Of a stretch of DNA of 10,375 nucleotides, positions 6,026 through 10,375 are shown in pieces. A model generated the notes under the pieces. The model had not been told where the DNA came from. It did not search any database and saw only the letters and a program-made list of their open reading frames with translations. Location of the stretch: the NCBI GenBank assembly GCA_016280345.1, contig JAEEGN010000014.1, forward strand, positions 1 to 10,375, in the 5' to 3' direction. Source of the stretch: Selenomonadaceae bacterium. GTDB lineage: Bacteria; Bacillota; Negativicutes; Selenomonadales; Selenomonadaceae. The position numbers were made by a program, and so were the translations under genes. Position 1 is the stretch's first letter; each line of letters begins with the position of its first letter.

Positions 6026-6063
6026 AAAAAAAGCCGCCGCACGTTCTTTTTGCGTGCGGCGGC
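6026..6063 (-). terminator. Opposing intrinsic terminator (leftward)
   Basis: GCCGCCGCACG (6033-6043) pairs perfectly with CGTGCGGCGGC (6053-6063), an 11-bp stem. On the minus strand it is followed by seven T (complement of 6026-6032); on the plus strand no T-tract follows. It therefore ends a leftward transcript entering from above 6063, but the nearest leftward gene, sstT, already has a terminator at 6301-6347. It may catch sstT read-through or end an unseen leftward RNA. Confidence 0.8.
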
Positions 6064-6079
6064 CCCGCGCCAGTGGCAC

Positions 6080-6125
6080 GCGCAATGTGCCAGAGGGGTG
6101 CGTAATGTACCGGTGGCACATTACG
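6080..6125. repeat. Cluster of three CGYAATGTRCC motifs
   Basis: CGCAATGTGCC (6081-6091) and CGTAATGTACC (6101-6111) are direct copies 20 bases apart. A third copy lies inverted at 6125-6115 (CGTAATGTGCC on the minus strand). The second and third make a hairpin or dyad CGTAATGT/ACATTACG (6101-6108 with 6118-6125). The spacing of about two helical turns would suit protein binding; no gene starts immediately beside it. Confidence 0.45.
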
Positions 6126-6149
6126 GGTAAAGGGCGCGGAGGGATTTCG

Positions 6150-6300
6150 TTCCTTAAAAAATTGACACTGTGACAAGCGTTTTGTTCAGTAGAAAAAATC
6201 GAAAAAAGCCGGATAAAAACAGAACAAAGCCCGAAATATCAGGATTTTTTCCCTTCGTAGCCATTGCGTAATTTGTCTTTTTGACTTTTTATCATCAAAA
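6150..6300. other. AT-rich, A-tract-bearing intergenic segment with no gene seen
   Basis: This stretch is strikingly AT-rich against its GC-rich surroundings. A-tracts occur at about 6156-6161, 6193-6198, 6202-6207 and 6214-6218, the last three roughly one helical turn apart, which suggests intrinsically bent DNA. Long-range complementarity exists: GAAAAAATC (6192-6200) with GATTTTTTC (6243-6251), and TTTGTTC (6181-6187) with GAACAAA (6222-6228). A perfect TTGACA (6162-6167) has no acceptable -10 at normal distance. I see no coding region on either strand. Confidence 0.5.
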
Positions 6301-6347
6301 ACAAAACGGGGCTCTCGCGGATTCTGGTTACGCGCGACAGCCCCTTT
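6301..6347. terminator. sstT terminator, possibly bidirectional
   Basis: GGGGCT (6308-6313) pairs with AGCCCC (6339-6344), with an inner CGCG/CGCG pairing. Read leftward from sstT the tail is GTTTTGTTTTTG, a good terminator 27 bases after the sstT stop; read rightward the tail is TTTTGCCTTTTG. Confidence 0.85.
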
Positions 6348-6370
6348 TGCCTTTTGTGCCGGTTGGAATT

Positions 6371-7624
6371 CTATTGCCGTTCCCGCGGGACCATGTCCTC
6401 GGCCCGGAGCGTTCCTTCCTTCGCCCGTTTGGCGAATTCGGCGGTGGCGGTGAAGAGGACGTCGCTGGAGCTGTTGAGGGCCGTTTCGCAGGAGTCTTGG
6501 AGGACGCCGATGATGAAGCCGACGCCGACGACCTGCATGGCGATGTCGTTGTCGATGCCGAAAGAGGCGCAGGCGACGGGGATCAGGAGCAGCGAGCCGC
6601 CGGCCACGCCGGACGCGCCGCAGGCGCCGACGGTGGCGATCAAAGACAGCAGGAGCGCCGTTGGCATATCGACGTGAATGCCCAGGGTGTGGGCCGCCGC
6701 CAGCGACAGCACCGAGATGGTGATGGCGGCGCCGGCCATATTGATGGTGGCCCCGAGGGGGATGGAAATGGTGTAGGCGTTCCGGTTCAGTCCCAGACGC
6801 TGGCAGAGACTCAGGTTCACGGGGATATTGGCGGCGGAGCTGCGGGTGAAAAAGGCGTAGAGACCGCTTTCCCGCAGGGTGGCCATCACCAGCGGATAGG
6901 GATTCTTGTGGAGGGCCAGGAATACGATTAGCGGGTTCATGACGAGGGCGACGGTGAAGAAGGCGCCCAGAAGTACCGCCAACAGACGGCCGTAGGTCAA
7001 GAGAGCGCCGAGGCCGCTCTCGCCGATGGCGCTGGCCACCAGGCCCATGATGCCGAAGGGGGCGAAACCGATCACGAACTGGACCATTTTGGTGACGGCG
7101 TTGCTGAGGTCCTGGAGCACGTTGCGGGTGGTGTCGCTGGCTGAGCGCAGGACGATACCGGTCAGGATGGCCCAGGCCAGGATGCTGATGTAGTTGGCGT
7201 TGGCCAGAGCGTGAATCGGGTTATCGACGACGCCCAGGATAAGCTTCTGCAGGACTTCGGTGATGCCGTTGGGCGGCGATAGCTTGGCGTCGGCGACTTG
7301 GAGCTGCAACGTCGTCGGGAACAGGAACGACGCCGTCACGCCTACCAGCGAGGCGCAAAAGGTGCCGATGACGTAAAGGCGAATCACCGGCGCCATGGAG
7401 GCCCCGGATTGGATTTTCTTCTGGGCCATGGCGTTCATGACGAGGACGAAAACGAGGATTGGTGCGACACCTTTCAGCGCCTTGACGAAAAGATCGCCGC
7501 AGATGGCAACGAAGGGCACCAGATTGGGCGCCGCGGTGGCGATGGCGATGCCGACGACGAGGCCAATGATGATGCGGGTGATGAGAGCAGTTTCCCGGTA
7601 TTTCCGGGTCAGAGCACTGAGCAC
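6371..7624 (-). CDS. sstT: Sodium:serine/threonine symporter
   Basis: A 417-residue member of the dicarboxylate/amino acid:cation symporter family (SLC1 fold), almost exactly the length of E. coli SstT (414). It should take up serine and threonine with sodium across the inner membrane. Signatures are the serine-rich hairpin AFFTRSSAANIPVN (257-270), SIPLGATINMAGAAITI (287-303), GACGASGVAGGSLLLIP (333-349) and QDSCETALNSSSDVLFTA (376-393), the substrate- and sodium-binding core. The family's eight membrane helices and two re-entrant loops fit the hydrophobicity. The start is a GTG at 7624, chosen because AAGGAGG lies 8 bases upstream. It is a single-gene unit between its own promoter (7658-7686) and terminator (6301-6347), divergent from the reductase-Crp operon. 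Confidence 0.95.
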   Translation of the reverse strand: MLSALTRKYRETALITRIIIGLVVGIAIATAAPNLVPFVAICGDLFVKALKGVAPILVFVLVMNAMAQKKIQSGASMAPVIRLYVIGTFCASLVGVTASFLFPTTLQLQVADAKLSPPNGITEVLQKLILGVVDNPIHALANANYISILAWAILTGIVLRSASDTTRNVLQDLSNAVTKMVQFVIGFAPFGIMGLVASAIGESGLGALLTYGRLLAVLLGAFFTVALVMNPLIVFLALHKNPYPLVMATLRESGLYAFFTRSSAANIPVNLSLCQRLGLNRNAYTISIPLGATINMAGAAITISVLSLAAAHTLGIHVDMPTALLLSLIATVGACGASGVAGGSLLLIPVACASFGIDNDIAMQVVGVGFIIGVLQDSCETALNSSSDVLFTATAEFAKRAKEGTLRAEDMVPRERQ

Positions 7625-7657
7625 GGGATAGTCCTCCTTAAAGAATTTGGTTTCCTT

Positions 7658-7686
7658 AGTATATCTTAAAAGGAAAAGCGGCGCAA
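7658..7686 (-). promoter_or_regulatory. sstT promoter
   Basis: On the minus strand TATACT (complement of 7658-7663) follows TTGCGC (complement of 7681-7686) after a 17-base spacer. The -10 is good, the -35 weak. The leader to the GTG start is short, about 27 bases, with no hairpin seen. Confidence 0.6.
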
Positions 7687-7738
7687 GGGCGGGCGGAAGG
7701 AACGGGAAAAAGGCTTTACGCCGGGGGACGGCTTTTCC

Positions 7739-7767
7739 TCGACGGCGCGGCGAAAAACCTATATAAT
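7739..7767 (+). promoter_or_regulatory. Promoter of the reductase-Crp operon
   Basis: A perfect TATAAT (7762-7767) is preceded 17 bases upstream by TCGACG (7739-7744), a weak -35 (4 of 6). A weak -35 would suit an activator-dependent promoter, but no clear Crp-type dyad is visible around it. Confidence 0.6.
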
Positions 7768-7817
7768 AAGGAGAAAGAAACGGACATCATCGAGCCGCGG
7801 GAAAGGAGAGAGGAAAC

Positions 7818-8690
7818 ATGAAGGAGGTTCTGGTCATCGGCGCCGGGCCGGCGGGGGTGTCGGCGGCGCTCTATGCCCGGCGGGGCGGGCTGGCGGTCAC
7901 GGTGGCGGCGAAGGACGGCGGAGCGTTGCAGAGGGCGGAGCATATCGAGAACTACTACGGCCTGCCGGAGCCCGTCAGCGGGGCGGAACTTTTCCGGCGG
8001 GGCGTGGCCGGAGCGGAGCGGCTGGGCGTCTCTTTTGTCTGGGAGGAGATCGTGAGCCTGCGGCTGAACGACAATCTCACCGGCTTCCTCGCCGCCTCGA
8101 AGGAGCATGCTTACGAGGCCGGGGCGGTAATCCTGGCGACGGGAGCCGAGCGACGGCGCCCGCCGATTGAGGGCCTGGCTGAGCACGAGGGGAAAGGCGT
8201 CAGCTACTGCGCCGTCTGCGACGCCTTCTTCTATCGCGGGAAAGCGGTGGCGGTCCTCGGCGCCGGCGAATACGCGTCGCACGAGGCGGCGGTATTGGCG
8301 CCGCTGGCCGGGCGGGTGACGCTGCTGACCGACGGAGCGCCCGCGCCGGCGTCGATGCCCGCGGGCTGCGAGGCGCGAACGGAAAAAGTCGCTGCCATCG
8401 AGGGGACGGGTCGGGTGGAGGGCGTGCGCTTCGCCGATGGTACGGCGCTTCCTGTCAGCGGCGTTTTCGTGGCGCTGGGGACGGCGGGCAGCGGCGCTTT
8501 CGCCCGGACGCTGGGGGCGGTGCTGGAGGACGGGCGGCTGCAAGTGGACGCAGACATGATGACCAGCGTGCCCGGCCTCTTCGCCGCCGGCGACTGCAAC
8601 GGCGGGTTGCTGCAGGTGGCGAAGGCCGTCCATGAGGGCGCGGTGGCCGGCCTGGCCGCGGTGCGCTATCTGCGGGACCGGGAGGGTTAG
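7818..8690 (+). CDS. Thioredoxin-reductase-like FAD-dependent disulfide oxidoreductase
   Basis: A 290-residue flavoprotein of the low-molecular-weight thioredoxin reductase family. The FAD site is GAGPAG (8-13), followed by VILATGA (104-110) and the second FAD motif GLFAAGDCNGG (253-263). The redox-active pair is C131-A-V-C134 followed by DAFFYRGK, in the usual place. The second nucleotide site is GAGEYASHEA (148-157), but the basic HRR(x)R-type segment that recognises the 2'-phosphate of NADPH is replaced by LLTDGAPAPA, so NADPH use is doubtful; NADH or another donor such as ferredoxin is possible. At 290 residues it is slightly shorter than typical TrxB (about 310-320). ATG at 7818 follows GGAGAGAGG. 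The Crp-family gene starts 4 bases after its stop. Because of the missing motif and the partner gene I do not call it trxB. Confidence 0.85.
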   Translation: MKEVLVIGAGPAGVSAALYARRGGLAVTVAAKDGGALQRAEHIENYYGLPEPVSGAELFRRGVAGAERLGVSFVWEEIVSLRLNDNLTGFLAASKEHAYEAGAVILATGAERRRPPIEGLAEHEGKGVSYCAVCDAFFYRGKAVAVLGAGEYASHEAAVLAPLAGRVTLLTDGAPAPASMPAGCEARTEKVAAIEGTGRVEGVRFADGTALPVSGVFVALGTAGSGAFARTLGAVLEDGRLQVDADMMTSVPGLFAAGDCNGGLLQVAKAVHEGAVAGLAAVRYLRDREG

Positions 8691-8694
8691 CGTC

Positions 8695-9396
8695 ATGCCG
8701 GTCGCTGCCACCGATCTCTATATTCGCCATTTTCCCTTCTGGCCGGAGCTCTCCCCCGATGAGAAAGCCCTGCTGGCCGAGCGCACCCGTCCGGTCCGCT
8801 ACCGGGCCGGCGAGCTGGTACAGCGGCAGGCCGGGGACTGCGTGGGCGTGCTCTTCGTGAAGAACGGGCGGCTCCGCGCCTATACGCTGTCCGAGGACGG
8901 CCGTGAGGTCACGCTTTATCGCCTGTTTCCCGGCGACGTGGGCGTCATGGCGGCCACCTGCGCCCTGGTGGCCGTGACCTTCCATATCATCCTCGACGCC
9001 GAGACCGACACCGAGGCGCTTTTGACCGACGCCGGGGCCTTCCGGCAACTGGCGGCGGGCAACGTCCACGTCCGCTGTTTCGGCTATGAGCTGGCGGCCG
9101 GGCGGCTGTCGGAGATGCTGCGGCAGATGCAGCAGGTCCTTTTTTTGCGTGCCGACCGGCGCCTCGCCCTGTTCCTGCGGCGGGAGAGCCGGCGGCAGGG
9201 GAAGGCGGCGCTGCGCCTCACCCACGACCAGATCGCCCGCTACATGGGCAGCGCCCGGGAGGTCGTGAGCCGCCTGCTCAAGCACTTCGCCCGGGAGGGT
9301 ATCGTGGCGCCAGGCCGTGGCGTCGTCACCATCCTCGACGAGGCCAGGCTCGACGAACTGGCGGGGCCGGAGGACGGCGGCCGTGAAGCACTATGA
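8695..9396 (+). CDS. Crp/Fnr-family transcriptional regulator
   Basis: A 233-residue regulator. Residues ~15-125 form the cyclic-nucleotide-binding-like beta barrel (VRYRAGELVQRQAGDCVGVLFVKNG region, then REVTLYRLFPGD), and residues ~150-225 the Crp-type winged helix: LTHDQIARYMGSAREVVSRLLKHF (175-198) is the recognition-helix segment, and VAPGRGVVTIL the wing. Cysteines are C49, C89 and C128 only; there is no N-terminal cysteine cluster of the Fnr iron-sulfur type, so oxygen sensing by such a cluster is unlikely. The ligand is unknown. Start at 8695 with GGAGGG 8 bases upstream (8681-8686, inside the reductase end). Cotranscription with a disulfide-type flavoprotein suggests redox-linked control, and I recall this pairing from other anaerobic Firmicutes; that is inference. 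Confidence 0.9.
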   Translation: MPVAATDLYIRHFPFWPELSPDEKALLAERTRPVRYRAGELVQRQAGDCVGVLFVKNGRLRAYTLSEDGREVTLYRLFPGDVGVMAATCALVAVTFHIILDAETDTEALLTDAGAFRQLAAGNVHVRCFGYELAAGRLSEMLRQMQQVLFLRADRRLALFLRRESRRQGKAALRLTHDQIARYMGSAREVVSRLLKHFAREGIVAPGRGVVTILDEARLDELAGPEDGGREAL

Positions 9397-9406
9397 ATCC
9401 GCCAGA

Positions 9407-9451
9407 AAGCCGGGGCGTCGTCCCTTTCCGGGAAATGACGTCCCGGCTTTT
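9407..9451 (+). terminator. Terminator of the reductase-Crp operon
   Basis: AAGCCGGGGCGTC (9407-9419) pairs with GACGTCCCGGCTT (9437-9449), 13 bp with one G-U, and an inner TCCC/GGGA (9421-9424 with 9430-9433) continues the stem. It is followed by TTTTGG and lies 10 bases after the regulator's stop codon. Confidence 0.88.
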
Positions 9452-9468
9452 GGCGTCGGTCACGGCAA

Positions 9469-9486
9469 ATGTATACGGGAATACAT
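9469..9486. promoter_or_regulatory. Symmetric dyad with Crp/Fnr-like spacing
   Basis: ATGTAT-ACGGGA-ATACAT has perfect 6-base arms around a 6-base spacer, so its core is TGTAT-N6-ATACA, the same architecture as Crp (TGTGA-N6-TCACA). Its centre is about 55 bases upstream of the predicted start at 9533, next to the -35 box. It may bind the regulator encoded just upstream; that is a guess from symmetry and position. Confidence 0.45.
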
Positions 9487-9497
9487 GGCGGATGGCA

Positions 9498-9526
9498 TAG
9501 ACAACGGGAAAGCTTCGTGCTATACT
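9498..9526 (+). promoter_or_regulatory. Promoter of the amidotransferase leader
   Basis: TAGACA (9498-9503, 5 of 6) and TATACT (9521-9526, 5 of 6) are 17 bases apart, with TGC before the -10 (extended -10). The predicted start near 9533 lies about 148 bases before the amidotransferase start codon. Confidence 0.75.
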
Positions 9527-9532
9527 GCCTTT

Positions 9533-9666
9533 GCAAGTGAATACGCGTGCGCAGCACGCGGCTCTCAGCGTTGAGGTCAGCTCTGAGGGCCGTATCAAGG
9601 CAATGGAGCCTCGCTGCGTCGGAGCGGTTCCCGTTCTGGCGCGGCGAGGCTTCGTTTGCATTTTTT
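9533..9666 (+). ncRNA. Candidate structured leader RNA (three-way junction plus attenuator)
   Basis: The leader folds on paper into a closing stem ATACG/CGTAT (9541-9545 with 9591-9595) enclosing two hairpins: CGTGC/GCACG (9546-9550 with 9554-9558, 3-base loop) and GCTCTCAG/CTGAGGGC (9561-9568 with 9583-9590, one G-U, 14-base loop). The helices abut almost without unpaired bases. Eleven bases later begins a terminator hairpin (9605-9653) ending in TTTTTT at 9661-9666. The second loop contains TGAGG (9572-9576), complementary with one G-U to CCTCG (9609-9613) in the terminator's 5' arm, so a switch can be drawn. No T-box core and no riboswitch signature I know is visible. It could also be a free-standing small RNA. 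Confidence 0.55.
9605..9666 (+). terminator. Attenuator-like terminator before the amidotransferase gene
   Basis: AGCCTCGC (9607-9614) pairs with GCGAGGCT (9644-9651), extended to 10 bp by 9605-9606 with 9652-9653. Inside, GCG/CGC (9616-9618 with 9640-9642) and GGAGCGG/CCGTTCT (9621-9627 with 9631-9637, G-U pairs included) prolong it into one long rod. The tail is GTTTGCATTTTTT, with the T-run directly adjoining the ribosome binding site, so the gene can be expressed only by read-through unless another promoter was missed. Confidence 0.75.
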
Positions 9667-9680
9667 GAGGGGGAATCATT

Positions 9681-10375
9681 ATGTGCAGGATCGGGGCAAT
9701 CAAGAGCAAGAACCCGGTGCAGCCGTCGACGGCGCTCCGGCTGATGCTGCCGCAGCAGGAAGGGCATGACAATTCCGGCTTCGCGATGGTGATGCAGGAC
9801 CTCTACGGAGTGTTCGGGCTTTACAAGGACAAGCCGCTTCTTTCCATGGCCTGTACGCAGCAGGGCGGGCATCTGGTGGAGGAGTACATGGACGCTCACC
9901 GCTTCGTGAAGATGTCCGAGTGGCTGCCCGTGCCGGACAAGCGGAAAGGGCTGAACATCCAGACGATGCCCTATTACATTTTCCGTACCTACGACTACCC
10001 GGAGAACGTCACCGACCCGGACGAGCGGGAGGCGCTGCTGGTCGATACGCGGCTGGCGCTGCGGAAGATGCTGACGGAGACAGGACAGGGCTACGTCTAT
10101 TCCTTCTGGCCCGACGTGCTGATGTTAAAGGAAGTCGGCGACCCCAGCGACATCGCGACCTATTTTCACCTCTGGGACGACAACGGCTGCCTGGTGGCGA
10201 AGAACATCATCGTGCAGAGCCGCCAGAACACGAACTACGAGATCATCCGCTACGCGGCGCACCCGTTTTTCCTGCAGGGGTACACGCTCTGCGCCAACGG
10301 CGAGAACACCTTCTACACGAAAAACAAGGAATTCCAGCGGTCATTGTTCCGCGGGTATATCGGCTTCGAGTCGGA
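9681..10375 (+). CDS. Class II glutamine amidotransferase, glutamate-synthase GltB1-like (partial)
   Basis: An open frame from ATG at 9681 (AGGGGG at 9668-9673, 7 bases before) runs off the window end; 231 residues are visible. The second residue is cysteine (MCRIGAIKS), which after removal of methionine would be the N-terminal nucleophile of class II (Ntn-type) amidotransferases that hydrolyse glutamine to supply ammonia. PQQEGHDNSGFAMVMQD (24-40) matches the family's Q-x-RG-x-D-SxG segment, and later SRQNTN, AAHPF and CANGENTFYTKN correspond to the R-x-N-T, AHP and NGE motifs of the glutamine site. It resembles the separate amidotransferase subunit (GltB1 type) of split glutamate synthases, so synthase-domain genes may follow beyond the window; none is visible. 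The residue after the cysteine is R rather than the common G. The class is firm, the exact partner and product are inferred. Confidence 0.8.
   Translation, partial: MCRIGAIKSKNPVQPSTALRLMLPQQEGHDNSGFAMVMQDLYGVFGLYKDKPLLSMACTQQGGHLVEEYMDAHRFVKMSEWLPVPDKRKGLNIQTMPYYIFRTYDYPENVTDPDEREALLVDTRLALRKMLTETGQGYVYSFWPDVLMLKEVGDPSDIATYFHLWDDNGCLVAKNIIVQSRQNTNYEIIRYAAHPFFLQGYTLCANGENTFYTKNKEFQRSLFRGYIGFES

Noticed and set aside
4637..6121. 494-codon minus-strand frame opposite the glycosyltransferase
   Set aside because: Covers both terminators of the gene-free region and has no recognisable domain; shadow frame.
5755..6130. Small plus-strand frames across the murA-sstT interval
   Set aside because: They run through strong terminator hairpins, have no ribosome binding sites, and translate to sequences dictated by the repeats.
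6162..6195. Promoter starting at the perfect TTGACA (6162-6167)
   Set aside because: No acceptable -10 box at 15-19 bases; the nearest TAGAAA is 22 bases away and no gene follows on that strand.
6281..6931. Plus-strand frame opposite the sstT 3' half
   Set aside because: G/D/E-rich shadow of the GC-rich sstT coding strand.
8455..9285. Minus-strand frame spanning the reductase and regulator genes
   Set aside because: Low-complexity translation, antisense to two well-supported genes.
1..10375. CRISPR array, tRNA/rRNA gene, prophage or complete insertion sequence
   Set aside because: No regularly spaced repeats, no cloverleaf or rRNA segment recognised, and no transposase, integrase or phage structural gene in any frame.

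Overview
The window reads as a chromosomal housekeeping segment of a GC-rich Bacillota with an outer membrane, most likely a member of the Negativicutes. The clues are strong AGGAGG-type ribosome binding sites, an rpmE - DUF1385 (YqhQ-type) pair as found in Firmicutes, a zinc-type L31, a clostridial-style thioredoxin-reductase-like/Crp gene pair, and, next to murA, an ArnT-like membrane glycosyltransferase of the kind used on lipid A or lipid-linked envelope sugars. The taxonomic call is inference and nothing here proves it. The first ~250 bases are much more AT-rich (about 43% GC over 1-210) than the rest.

Layout. 1-210: C-terminal end of a Fic-family protein that starts before the window. 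498-1331: a secreted solute-binding-fold protein that looks more like a PheC-type cyclohexadienyl (prephenate/arogenate) dehydratase than a transporter subunit. It ends at a strong bidirectional terminator facing a leftward unit, rpmE (2847-2650) then a DUF1385 membrane protein (2385-1414, TTG start). The 265-base gap inside that unit holds an rpmE terminator and a compound inverted-repeat element. rpmE has a long structured leader and a promoter arranged back to back with the promoter of murA (3097-4362); a 14-base perfect palindrome bridges the two -35 boxes. murA is followed after 4 bases by the glycosyltransferase (4367-5815).

5816-6370 is a 555-base gene-free stretch that is not empty. 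It holds a hairpin, a near-consensus promoter followed about 50 bases later by a strong terminator (a candidate ~74-nt small RNA), an opposing terminator, a cluster of three related 11-base motifs, an AT-rich A-tract region and the sstT terminator. sstT (7624-6371, GTG start), a sodium:serine/threonine symporter, is divergent from a two-gene operon: a thioredoxin-reductase-like flavoprotein (7818-8690) and a Crp/Fnr-family regulator (8695-9396).

After the operon terminator, 9397-9680 carries a symmetric 18-base dyad with Crp-like spacing, a good promoter and a ~130-nt leader that folds on paper into a three-way junction followed by an attenuator-like terminator. This leader runs directly into the ribosome binding site of a class II glutamine amidotransferase related to the glutamine-hydrolysing domain of glutamate synthase (9681 to beyond the window end). 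This leader is the best candidate here for an undescribed regulatory RNA. Amino-acid metabolism recurs (dehydratase for phenylalanine, serine/threonine uptake, glutamine amidotransfer), but the genes sit in separate transcription units.
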